From the NCBI RefSeq assembly GCF_022780145.1, contig NZ_JALEXO010000029.1, positions 1-12,072 of the forward strand: a stretch of 12,072 nt of DNA, read 5' to 3'. The position numbers and the translations under genes are program-made. Shown here one piece after another: positions 5,024 through 12,072 of this stretch (position 1 is the stretch's first letter; each line of letters begins with the position of its first letter). This DNA comes from Intestinibacter sp. Lineage in GTDB: Bacteria; Bacillota; Clostridia; Peptostreptococcales; Peptostreptococcaceae. A model generated the notes under the pieces. It was given only the letters and a program-made list of their open reading frames with translations. It made no database searches and had not been told where the DNA came from.

Positions 5024-6847
5024 ATGTATTTATTAGAGAATATATTTAAAAATATATTGGATATGAGTATAACTGCGAGCTATGTTGCGATTGTAGTTAT
5101 TATTATTCGATTTATCATCAAAAAAGCTCCTAAAGGATTTTCTTTTGCCCTTTGGATAGCTGTTTTATTTAGGCTGGTGTGTCCTATATCATTTATTTCT
5201 AAATTAAGCTTATTTAATTTGGTTAATAGAGATGGATTTAGAAAAATAGATGGAGCTTCTAAAAATATAACTGTAAACAATAGTATTTCTAATATTTCGA
5301 TGACTCAAGCTACAAATAACAATATAGTAGAGCATACGGTCGATAATACTCAAGGCTTTGAAATTAATTTTACGCAGATAGCAGCAATTTTATGGTTAAT
5401 AGGTATTCAAATATTAATTGTGTATTTTATTGTGTCGTATATAAAGATTAATTCGAGAATAAAAATGGCTACATTGTACGATGAAAATATATACGAAAGC
5501 GATCAAATAGATACAGCATTTGTATTTGGATTATTTAGACCTAAAATATATATACCTACAAATACTACTGATCAGGAAAAAATCTACATAATCGAACATG
5601 AAAAAGTGCATTTGAGAAGGAAGGATTATTTGATAAAAATAATAGCATTTTTACTTTTAGCAGTGCATTGGTTTAATCCAATTATGTGGATAAGCTTCAT
5701 GCTTATGACTAGAGACATGGAGATGTCCTGTGATGAAAAGGTAATGAAGAATTTAGGAGAAGATATAAGGGCTGATTATAGCTATTCACTTTTGAATTTA
5801 GCTGTTAATAGAGGTAATACGTTTAATGTGCCAATTTCGTTCTCTGAAAACAGTATTAAATCTAGAATAAAAAATATTTTAGGTTATAAAAAACCTAAAA
5901 AGTCAGTGATTTTGATAGTTGTATTGTTAATAGTCGCTTCTACGTTATTTTTAATATCTAATCCTAAAAATAACGATTTAGATAATTCAGAGTCGCTAGT
6001 TAAAAATATAGAAGCATTAAAACAAAAAAGTGAAAATAAAAATGTACTAGTTGATGATTTATCGGATTTAACTGACTTTGAGTGGGATTATTTGTATAGC
6101 TTTTCTCCATATGCGTCTAAAGAGGATATAGAGAGCGCTATAGGTTTTAAATCTAATAAAATACGAGAAGGCTTAAATGAAGGTATGAATCAAATTGTTT
6201 TTATAAAAGATAAAGAAATAGTATGCTATATTTACGGATATCCAGATGATAGTGTGTATTTCGATTTTAATAACTTCTACGATGGAGCTGGGGCATATAG
6301 TAAATATGCAAATTCATTATATGTAAATTCTACAAAATACATACAATTATCTAGTAAAGGGAAACACAAGTTTTTACTAAATCAAGATGACGATTACTTA
6401 AAAATGTCGTATATGGTGGAAGTTCCACCACAACAAACGCAAATATATACAGGTGGAGATGAGATGGTAGAGCAAGATTATACTTATGATAAACTTCTAA
6501 TATCAAGTGATGATATTGCAATTGTAAAGAAAAACACTACTGAAGAGGAAATTTCAAAAATATTATTTATGGAAAATATCAAGTTCAAAAAAATGTATTC
6601 TGAAAATGGAGATAGTACAGTATCAGATTGCGTAATAAAGAACCTTAAATTACAGGAACGTTTAGGCAGCGATAAATTTAGGGTAGAGATGGATTTTGAT
6701 TTAAAAATGGCTCCGGGATTTGAAAAGTTTCATGCAGGAAATGGAGTACCTACAGATGACGGCTGGTGTGTGGACAAATATAATTTATTAGATATAGAAA
6801 AGATAGATAAAGACACATATATGATATCAGATAGTTATACTGGATAG
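5024..6847 (+). CDS. M56 (BlaR1-like) membrane metallopeptidase with an unusual extracytoplasmic domain
   Basis: This 607-residue protein has N-terminal membrane segments (about 14-32, 40-60, 116-140), a cytoplasmic zinc-peptidase part with the HEKVH motif (192-196) and the downstream EMSCDEKV segment (233-240), the hydrophobic LLAVHWFNPIMW region (211-222), and a last membrane segment at 294-312. It should act as the sensor-antirepressor that relieves repression by the BlaI-type protein. Its outer part (about 313-607) has no STYK, SxN or KTG-type penicillin-binding signature. It contains a DFEWDYLYSFSPYAS segment (351-365), and a distal region (about 505-607) that resembles secreted DUF4829-type domains only loosely. 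The ligand is unknown. The ribosome binding site is GAGAGGG. It lies 17 bp after blaI and 23 bp before the second M56 gene, in one operon. Confidence 0.9.
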   Translation: MYLLENIFKNILDMSITASYVAIVVIIIRFIIKKAPKGFSFALWIAVLFRLVCPISFISKLSLFNLVNRDGFRKIDGASKNITVNNSISNISMTQATNNNIVEHTVDNTQGFEINFTQIAAILWLIGIQILIVYFIVSYIKINSRIKMATLYDENIYESDQIDTAFVFGLFRPKIYIPTNTTDQEKIYIIEHEKVHLRRKDYLIKIIAFLLLAVHWFNPIMWISFMLMTRDMEMSCDEKVMKNLGEDIRADYSYSLLNLAVNRGNTFNVPISFSENSIKSRIKNILGYKKPKKSVILIVVLLIVASTLFLISNPKNNDLDNSESLVKNIEALKQKSENKNVLVDDLSDLTDFEWDYLYSFSPYASKEDIESAIGFKSNKIREGLNEGMNQIVFIKDKEIVCYIYGYPDDSVYFDFNNFYDGAGAYSKYANSLYVNSTKYIQLSSKGKHKFLLNQDDDYLKMSYMVEVPPQQTQIYTGGDEMVEQDYTYDKLLISSDDIAIVKKNTTEEEISKILFMENIKFKKMYSENGDSTVSDCVIKNLKLQERLGSDKFRVEMDFDLKMAPGFEKFHAGNGVPTDDGWCVDKYNLLDIEKIDKDTYMISDSYTG

Positions 6848-6870
6848 AAATTTTGAGGGGAGGGAAATAC

Positions 6871-8382
6871 ATGGATTTTTTAGAGCTAGTGTTCAATGAA
6901 GCAATAAATATGACTAAAATTGGTTCAGTGTTGTTTTTAATAATATTAATAGCTAGATACATGCTGAGTAGATTTCCTAAGATATATTCATATTTACTGT
7001 GGATAGCTTTATTTGTAAGATTACTGATACCGATGAATTTAAGCATTTCGATGGGATTGATAGTTTTAAGAAACTTCAAAAAAAACATAAACACGAATAC
7101 ACTTCAAAATATATCGGATGGAGTAGTAAGGGAATACAGTTCATCTAATGATGTAATATCGACTTTAGATTTGCACAGAAGTACAATGCAGTATTTTTTA
7201 TGGTTTGTGATAATTATATGGATAATAGGAATGATCATGATTGGAGCTTACAGCATAATTTCATATATAAAGATGAGAAAAAAACTGAGCACAGCTACGA
7301 TTGTAAAGGACAATATTTACGAGACAGATATGATAAACTCTCCCCTTGTATTTGGATTTTTTAAGCCTAGAATATATATTCCTACAGAGCTCAATGAAAT
7401 GGAGAAGCTGTATTTAATACGACATGAAAAAATACACATAGATAGATTTGATTATATTTTGAAACAAGTGTATTTTTTAGCAGTAATTATACATTGGTTT
7501 AATCCACTTATATGGAAGGCTTTTTCGCTTATGAGTGAGGATATGGAGATGTCTTGTGATGAGAGGGTTATGAAGGATTTTAGAGGGACTATAAAGGTCG
7601 ATTACAGTAATTCATTATTGGAATTTGCTGCATTTTCTTCGGATTACTTATACTCTCCTATAGCTTTTGGAGAAATTTATATCGAGAAGAGAATAAAAAA
7701 TATACTAAATTATAAAAAGGTAAGATACAAGACATATAAAGTTATTTATATAGCTTTTATATTTTGGGCGGTATTTACTGTATCTAATCCAAGTGCATAC
7801 CAGTTATATAATAATGGTGAGTATGGATCATTAGAGCAAGATTTTTCGATATATGAAAATGAAGAATACGATAATCACACAAGAGAAATTATATCTATAA
7901 AGCAGAGTATAGCTGATTTTAAGTCAACAGGAAATATAAAAGACATTTATATCTATGATATACAGAAGATAGGTAATAATTTAATAGTTGGTTTTTCATC
8001 AGAATATAAAATTGGTGTGTGCGTGTTTAAAACTACAAAAGAAGGGATGTCACCTATATACGTTCAATTAAAAAAAGGAATTATAAAGCACGAACCAATT
8101 GATATATCAGGGGGAGTATTTATTATAGATTACGGTAAGAATTTAGAGAAAAAAGCTTTGGTTTTAGTCTGTAATGGAAGTGATTCTATAGATGCAAAGG
8201 TTTATTTAAACAAAAAAGTCGTGGCAACTGCTCATACTGAGTTGAATGAAGTCGACATGGATATAATAGATTTGACTAAATTTAAAGACGAGGATTTGGA
8301 GTTTAAATATTTTGACAGCAGAGGCAAAGAAATAGATATGAATAACTTTGTAAAATACGATGTTTTAGGTTTGGAGATTTAA
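6871..8382 (+). CDS. Second M56 (BlaR1-like) membrane metallopeptidase
   Basis: This 503-residue protein is a paralogue of the preceding one, with the same layout: membrane segments at about 16-30, 40-66, 108-133 and 291-304, the zinc motif HEKIH (185-189), EMSCDERVM (226-234) and IIHWFNPLIW (206-215). Its outer domain (about 305-503) differs from that of its neighbour, is about 100 residues shorter, and shows no penicillin-binding motifs; I do not recognise it. The start is the ATG at 6871, 6 bases after AGGGGAGGG (6856-6864). An in-frame TTG at 6853 lies upstream of this site and is rejected. The gene begins 23 bases after the first M56 stop. The two probably arose by duplication and then diverged in the sensor part. 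Both retain the catalytic motif, so both could act on the same repressor. Confidence 0.88.
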   Translation: MDFLELVFNEAINMTKIGSVLFLIILIARYMLSRFPKIYSYLLWIALFVRLLIPMNLSISMGLIVLRNFKKNINTNTLQNISDGVVREYSSSNDVISTLDLHRSTMQYFLWFVIIIWIIGMIMIGAYSIISYIKMRKKLSTATIVKDNIYETDMINSPLVFGFFKPRIYIPTELNEMEKLYLIRHEKIHIDRFDYILKQVYFLAVIIHWFNPLIWKAFSLMSEDMEMSCDERVMKDFRGTIKVDYSNSLLEFAAFSSDYLYSPIAFGEIYIEKRIKNILNYKKVRYKTYKVIYIAFIFWAVFTVSNPSAYQLYNNGEYGSLEQDFSIYENEEYDNHTREIISIKQSIADFKSTGNIKDIYIYDIQKIGNNLIVGFSSEYKIGVCVFKTTKEGMSPIYVQLKKGIIKHEPIDISGGVFIIDYGKNLEKKALVLVCNGSDSIDAKVYLNKKVVATAHTELNEVDMDIIDLTKFKDEDLEFKYFDSRGKEIDMNNFVKYDVLGLEI

Positions 8383-8384
8383 TT

Positions 8385-8837
8385 ATGGATATTACAATAA
8401 CAGACGAAATTTTATTTCAATTGCTTAATACTATATTATATATAGGTATTATAGCGATTGTATATAATTATTTAAAAAATATACATAATATAGAAGAAGA
8501 TAGAGATATTATAAAAAATAAAACGAGAAAAAATAAATTTTCTCAAAGGAAAAAAATAATCTGCTATATGGGATTAGTAATTGCGTTCATTTTAATGGCA
8601 AGAGATAATAGCTCAGAAATATTAATAGATAAAATATTTAGACCCATTAAGGGAGATACATGGTCATTTTATTATGCTTCAATAATTACAGTGATAATTA
8701 CGTATTTTAGTATAAAAGGGATTAATGAGGAATCAGAGTTTGATCTTATAAATACACCATTTAAAAGATGCATTGCGGTTGTGGCATTAATGTATCTTTT
8801 TTCTAAAGTATGGGATTTGATAGTTATGTGTTTGTAG
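8385..8837 (+). CDS. Small four-pass membrane protein of unknown function, last gene of the BlaI/M56 operon
   Basis: I do not recognise this 150-residue protein. It has four probable membrane segments (about 8-28, 57-73, 95-111 and 127-148). A charged loop (about 35-57) is rich in Lys, Arg, Glu and Asp, and there is no signal peptide or catalytic motif that I can see. It starts 2 bases after the second M56 stop, with a modest GGAG ribosome binding site inside the end of that gene, so translational coupling is likely. Position alone suggests it is a target or accessory part of the system under BlaI control, such as an immunity or envelope-stress protein, but that is inference. A strong terminator follows. 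Confidence 0.75.
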   Translation: MDITITDEILFQLLNTILYIGIIAIVYNYLKNIHNIEEDRDIIKNKTRKNKFSQRKKIICYMGLVIAFILMARDNSSEILIDKIFRPIKGDTWSFYYASIITVIITYFSIKGINEESEFDLINTPFKRCIAVVALMYLFSKVWDLIVMCL

Positions 8838-8842
8838 TAAAT

Positions 8843-8883
8843 AAACCTTAGAAGATAAAGGTGAGCTTCTAAGGTTTTACTTT
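8843..8883. terminator. Bidirectional terminator ending the BlaI/M56 operon and the YybS-like gene
   Basis: AAACCTTAGAAG pairs with CTTCTAAGGTTT through a perfect 12-bp stem around an 11-base loop. It is followed by a T-rich stretch on the plus strand and by TTTATTTA on the minus strand. The stop codon of the convergent gene (8869-8871) lies within the right arm. Confidence 0.88.
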
Positions 8884-9837
8884 TTGATAATACAAATCTA
8901 CGATTTTCTTTTGGTGTAATCGTATTTGGTTTTTCACATCTATAATATAGGATACGACAACTAAAATTAAAAATTCAAGTTTAAATACAAAGAATAAAGG
9001 TAAAAGTACAGCTAGCATAAATAGTCTAACGTATAATACTTTTTTACTGCGAGTTAGGATATAATCCTGTATTATTATAATCGAATCCCTAAATAAATAA
9101 TAGAAAGCTAAGTATTCTATTGAAATCAATATTACTCTTAAATAAATAAAATCGATTTTTACATTGAGTATATTTAATAGCTCTACAATAAAAATATAAA
9201 TGGCGCAGGCATAAAAAGTACTTCTCCTTAAGCATAAAAATCTATTAAATGCTTTTAAATTTCTGAAGATATAGTATTTTTTCTCAGCGTTTTGAGTTAA
9301 AATCTTCAATCTCTTTCCTAAAAATAATGATATATAGTATATACAAAAGCACATACCGCCTACATAAAAAGCTATTAACAGGTAGATGAAAAAATTGAGA
9401 TAATTTTTGTAAGGAAACCAAGCTGCCATTTCCTTAAATTCTGTGATTAAACTATATCCAGTTAAACCTTTAGTATATAAATCTACCAACAAAATAGTGA
9501 AGGTTCCCAATATAGATGCAAAGAATATATCCTCCATAAGGATACTGTCCTTGTCCATAAAATACGCACAGATTACCCCTAGTAAAAAGCTTTGACTTAT
9601 AAATAGAGCTCCTGCCAAATCTCCAACTACCATAAATACTAATAAAACTGAAACTATTCCGCTTAATATAGTGTATTTTCCGCCACATTTTAAATAAACA
9701 AGCGCAAAGAAAATAGGTACAGCAAAATCTAAATAAATCCCATATCCAAGTCCCGTCGACAACGCAAAAATCGTGATCACTACGAATAAAGAAGTAAGGA
9801 TAGATGCAAGTGTTAAATTTTTTACTGAATCATTCAT
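8869..9837 (-). CDS. YybS-like (DUF2232) integral membrane protein
   Basis: This 322-residue, very hydrophobic protein has about eight or nine membrane segments. The N-terminal half (ASILTSLFVVITIFALSTG, then LDFAVPIFFALVYLKCGGKYTILSG) looks like the DUF2232/YybS family, which is related to substrate-binding S components of ECF-type transporters. A hydrophilic linker sits at about residues 175-200, and the C-terminal half continues with further membrane segments. Function in this family is not settled. In many Firmicutes yybS stands beside the gdpP/rplI genes, but here it is alone between two convergent or divergent transporter and sensor genes. The start ATG is preceded by AGGAGA 10 bases upstream on the minus strand. 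The family assignment is by pattern and moderately sure; an orphan ECF S component is the alternative. Confidence 0.7.
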   Translation of the reverse strand: MNDSVKNLTLASILTSLFVVITIFALSTGLGYGIYLDFAVPIFFALVYLKCGGKYTILSGIVSVLLVFMVVGDLAGALFISQSFLLGVICAYFMDKDSILMEDIFFASILGTFTILLVDLYTKGLTGYSLITEFKEMAAWFPYKNYLNFFIYLLIAFYVGGMCFCIYYISLFLGKRLKILTQNAEKKYYIFRNLKAFNRFLCLRRSTFYACAIYIFIVELLNILNVKIDFIYLRVILISIEYLAFYYLFRDSIIIIQDYILTRSKKVLYVRLFMLAVLLPLFFVFKLEFLILVVVSYIIDVKNQIRLHQKKIVDLYYQKVKP

Positions 9838-9899
9838 ATAAATATTGTCTCCTATTATAAAAATTTAATTAACATTCAAATTGTCTAATACTAATTGTT

Positions 9900-9927
9900 T
9901 TGTCACTCAACTTCTATTATATATAAT
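9900..9927 (+). promoter_or_regulatory. Promoter upstream of the truncated sodium symporter gene
   Basis: TTGTCA (9900-9905) and TATAAT (9922-9927) are separated by 16 bases, close to the vegetative consensus. Transcription would start near 9934, about 60 bases before the open part of the transporter frame. It may be the native promoter that survived the loss of the gene's 5' end. Confidence 0.55.
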
Positions 9928-9994
9928 TAATATGAACTATTTAATAATAAATCTTGCCATTTTTATGAAAAAATATAATGATATATAAAATAAT

Positions 9995-11239
9995 TTGGGA
10001 AATATATGGCTATTTCCATATAGAATAGGTCAATTTGGAGGAGCTGCTTTCTTGATACCTTACATAATCTTTGTAGTACTTTTGGGAGCTACAGGTTTGA
10101 TGGGTGAATTTGCATTTGGTAGAATGACTCAACAAGGGCCTATAGGAGCCTTCGATGAGGCTTTAAAGACTAGAGGTAAAAAGGGAGGTAAAATATTAGG
10201 AGCAATTCCAGTAATAGGAACATTTATAATAGCTATAGGATATGCAATAGTAGTTGGATGGTTTATACGCTTTTTTGTGGGATATATAACAGGAAGTGCG
10301 ATGAATGCTGCAGATCCTGGAGCTTATTTTGGACAAATTGCGGGTCCATTTGGAAGTGTACCATGGCATTTTATCGCTTTATTATTAGTATTAATAGTAC
10401 TTTTATTTGGTATATCTTCTGGTATAGAAAAAATAAACAAGGTTATGATGCCTGCGTTTTACGTTTTATTCTTAGTACTTTTTGTTAGAGTATGTACATT
10501 AGATGGAGCTGTAGACGGATTTAAGTACTTGTTTATACCTAAATGGGAATACTTATCTCAGCCAAAAACATGGATATATGCTTTGGGACAAGCATTCTTC
10601 TTATTATCGCTTTCAGGATCTGGCATGCTTGTATATGGAAGCTATTTGAGTAGAGATATGAATATAGTAGATGGAGCTAAAAAGACTGTAATATTTGACA
10701 CACTTGCAGCTTTGATAGCAGCAGTTGTTATAATACCTTCAGTATTTGCATTTGGACTAGACCCAGCATCTGGACCACCGCTTTTATTTATAACTTTGCC
10801 AGCTATATTTAAAGTAATGCCTTTTGGTAGATTATTTGCGATATTATTCTTTATATCATTGATATTTGCATCAATAACTACTCTTGTATGTCTATTAGAG
10901 GTTCCAATAGAAGCTGTACAAAGTAATTTAAAATTAAACAGAAAGGTAGCTGTAGTATCTATTTGTGCGATAACATTTGCGATAGGGTTATTTGTTGAAA
11001 ATGGAGATGTTTTAGGTCAATTATTAGACTTCTCATCTATCTACATAGCACCACTTGGAGCATTTATTGCCGCTGTGATGTTCTTCTGGGTAATAGGAAT
11101 AGATAAGGCTAAGTCTGAAATAGAAACAGGTGCAAATCATGAATTAGGAAATTGGTTCAAACCGATGGCTAAGTATGTATATGTATTTATCGCTATATTT
11201 GTATTTGTAGCGGGAATATTATTAGGTGGTATTGGATAA
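9995..11239 (+). CDS. Sodium-dependent transporter (neurotransmitter:sodium symporter family), apparently 5'-truncated; possible pseudogene
   Basis: The 414 codons encode an NSS-family symporter, an inner-membrane carrier that couples Na+ to amino acid uptake. The frame opens at LGNIWLFPYRIGQFGGAAFLIPY, which is the middle of TM1. The family normally has about 25-30 more residues before it, holding TM1a and part of the Na+ site. The rest looks intact: EFAFGR (about residues 38-43), the membrane helices through SGSGMLVYGSYLS (about 206-218), and a last helix at 394-413, giving an 11-helix bacterial-type protein. An in-frame TAA (9986-9988) stands three codons upstream, the first possible start is TTG at 9995, and no ribosome binding site precedes it. 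It is therefore probably a pseudogene or a mis-assembled locus. The family call is secure; function is doubtful. Confidence 0.85.
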   Translation: MGNIWLFPYRIGQFGGAAFLIPYIIFVVLLGATGLMGEFAFGRMTQQGPIGAFDEALKTRGKKGGKILGAIPVIGTFIIAIGYAIVVGWFIRFFVGYITGSAMNAADPGAYFGQIAGPFGSVPWHFIALLLVLIVLLFGISSGIEKINKVMMPAFYVLFLVLFVRVCTLDGAVDGFKYLFIPKWEYLSQPKTWIYALGQAFFLLSLSGSGMLVYGSYLSRDMNIVDGAKKTVIFDTLAALIAAVVIIPSVFAFGLDPASGPPLLFITLPAIFKVMPFGRLFAILFFISLIFASITTLVCLLEVPIEAVQSNLKLNRKVAVVSICAITFAIGLFVENGDVLGQLLDFSSIYIAPLGAFIAAVMFFWVIGIDKAKSEIETGANHELGNWFKPMAKYVYVFIAIFVFVAGILLGGIG

Positions 11240-11262
11240 TTTAAATATATATTTTATATAAT

Positions 11263-11305
11263 AACTAAAAGAGCATTGCGATTATGTGGCAATGCTCTTT
11301 TAGTT
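11263..11305. terminator. Bidirectional terminator between the symporter and AhpD-like genes
   Basis: A perfect 17-bp stem (11263-11279 with 11289-11305) has an A-run on one arm and a T-run on the other, and closes a 9-base loop. It stands 24 bases after the symporter stop and just downstream of the convergent AhpD-like gene, so it serves both. Confidence 0.92.
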
Positions 11306-11314
11306 GAAATAAGA

Positions 11315-11920
11315 TTATTTATTGAAAGATCTATTATGGCTAAAATGACCTGAGTTAGGTTTAGCACCTATTGCAGCAGTCCATCTATTTGTATAATTAA
11401 AGAATCCAACTACATATGAAGCTTCAAGTATTTCGTGATCGTTAAAACCAACTGCTTTTAGATTTTCAAATTGAGTTTTGTCTATTTCTCTAGGCTTTGT
11501 AGTAAGAAAATATGCAAAATCACAAAGAGCACGTTGCTTGTCTGTAAGATTAGCTATTCTATAATTATATGTAAGTTCATCTACCCATTCAGGATCCTTA
11601 GTAAGACCGCGAAGTATATATCCATGTGTAGATAGGCAATATGCGCATCCATTAGTAGATGAGACTACAAGTCCTATCATTTCTTTATCTATACGGCTCA
11701 AATAAGTAGTTTCTTCGTCGAATAAAGAGTTTTTAAAATTTAAAAATGCTTTATATTGTTTATCATTAAGGGGAAGAATTTTAAATAAATTATTTATAAA
11801 TCCCCAATTTTTTTCCATTTTTTCTACATTTGCATCAAAAATTTTCTGATTTTCTGGATCTATTTCATCTTTATTTGGTTTTTGTAAAAAAGATAACTGT
11901 TCATCATATTCGTAAGACAT
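11315..11920 (-). CDS. AhpD-like peroxidase-related protein (carboxymuconolactone decarboxylase fold)
   Basis: This 201-residue cytoplasmic protein has the AhpD-type catalytic signature: Glu80, then Cys92-x2-Cys95-x3-His99 (GCAYCLSTHG). The Glu-to-Cys spacing of 12 matches AhpD of Mycobacterium (Glu118, Cys130, Cys133, His137). Such proteins reduce peroxides or recycle a thiol partner through the CxxC pair. The longer N-terminal part (1-75) and the tail ending in NYTNRWTAAIGAKP suggest the peroxidase-related subgroup rather than AhpD itself; the natural substrate is unknown. The start codon has no clear ribosome binding site, only a weak GGAT about 10 bases upstream, but the next Met (35) has none either and would cut conserved sequence. 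It is a single gene, convergent with the symporter. Confidence 0.9.
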   Translation of the reverse strand: MSYEYDEQLSFLQKPNKDEIDPENQKIFDANVEKMEKNWGFINNLFKILPLNDKQYKAFLNFKNSLFDEETTYLSRIDKEMIGLVVSSTNGCAYCLSTHGYILRGLTKDPEWVDELTYNYRIANLTDKQRALCDFAYFLTTKPREIDKTQFENLKAVGFNDHEILEASYVVGFFNYTNRWTAAIGAKPNSGHFSHNRSFNK

Positions 11921-12011
11921 TTTAATTTTATCCGTTACTGAAAACTTATAAAAATCTATAAAAAATTATAAAATTTTATGTTTCATTCCTTTTTCAACGT
12001 ATCTGCTTTTA

Positions 12012-12029
12012 CTATAAATAAATTTATAG
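12012..12029. promoter_or_regulatory. 18-bp palindrome upstream of the AhpD-like gene
   Basis: CTATAAAT-AA-ATTTATAG is a perfect 8-2-8 inverted repeat about 92-109 bases upstream of the AhpD-like start. It could be an operator for a peroxide or metal regulator, but it does not clearly match the PerR or Fur consensus, and AT-rich DNA produces such repeats by chance. The remaining upstream DNA (11921-12072) shows no other gene. Confidence 0.3.
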
Positions 12030-12072
12030 CTACTTGCATTTGATATAATACTCCAAAGGCTTAAATTCCCGA

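Noticed and set aside
6853..6870. TTG start giving the second M56 protein six extra residues
   Set aside because: The strong AGGGGAGGG site lies downstream of this codon and serves the ATG at 6871.
6750..7094. 114-codon open frame on the minus strand
   Set aside because: It is antisense to the junction of the two M56 genes; its hydrophobic look is the shadow of membrane-segment codons.
5024..8382. Beta-lactam resistance operon (true blaR1)
   Set aside because: The M56 proteins lack penicillin-binding motifs and no beta-lactamase or PBP gene is present, so a resistance call is not supported.
9932..9985. In-frame ATG upstream of the symporter (18 codons, then TAA)
   Set aside because: It encodes nothing like the conserved N-terminus of the family and stops at 9986, so it cannot be the missing start without readthrough of a TAA.
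1..12072. Mobile element, CRISPR array, tRNA or rRNA
   Set aside because: No transposase, integrase, terminal inverted repeats, regularly spaced repeats or RNA gene signatures could be found on either strand.

Overview
This window looks like chromosomal DNA of a low-GC, strictly anaerobic Firmicute of the class Clostridia, most likely the Peptostreptococcaceae (the Clostridioides/Paeniclostridium/Romboutsia neighbourhood). The reasons are the very AT-rich intergenic DNA, heavy use of AGA and ATA codons, strong AGGAGG-type ribosome binding sites, short intrinsic terminators, and a gene set that includes hybrid-cluster protein, EFR1-type ferredoxin and BlaI/M56 pairs. The genus call is inference. 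No tRNA, rRNA, insertion sequence, phage gene or CRISPR array is visible.

Left part (1-3322): a redox and nitrosative-stress neighbourhood. It starts with the C-terminal half of hybrid-cluster protein (hcp, +). A convergent Crp/Fnr-family regulator (-) follows, sharing a terminator with hcp. Divergent from the regulator are a hemerythrin-like HHE protein and a 60-residue CxxC protein of the hybrid-cluster-associated redox disulfide type (DUF1858). Beyond a strong bidirectional terminator is a convergent flavodoxin/ferredoxin protein (EFR1 type, -). The regulator-hemerythrin intergenic region carries palindromes with shared GTATT/AATAC half-sites, so a local HcpR-like regulatory circuit is plausible.

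Middle (3482-8837): a branched-chain aminotransferase gene (ilvE) with its own terminator. Next comes a compact four-gene operon: a BlaI-type repressor, two consecutive and different M56 (BlaR1-like) membrane metallopeptidases, and a small four-pass membrane protein. Two palindromes sharing the half-site GTTTAT, with centres 31 bp apart, lie just upstream of blaI and are its probable operators. Neither M56 protein shows a penicillin-binding sensor domain. The pair therefore probably senses something other than a beta-lactam, and what it senses is unknown.

Right part (8869-12072): a convergent YybS/DUF2232-like membrane protein (-), whose stop codon lies inside the shared terminator. Then a sodium-dependent neurotransmitter:sodium-symporter-family transporter (+), whose reading frame begins abruptly at the LGNIW motif of TM1, with no ribosome binding site and an in-frame stop just upstream, so it looks 5'-truncated. 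Last is a convergent AhpD-like peroxidase-related gene (-), with AT-rich upstream DNA that contains an 18-bp palindrome. Most genes end at a recognisable hairpin terminator, and convergent pairs share them.
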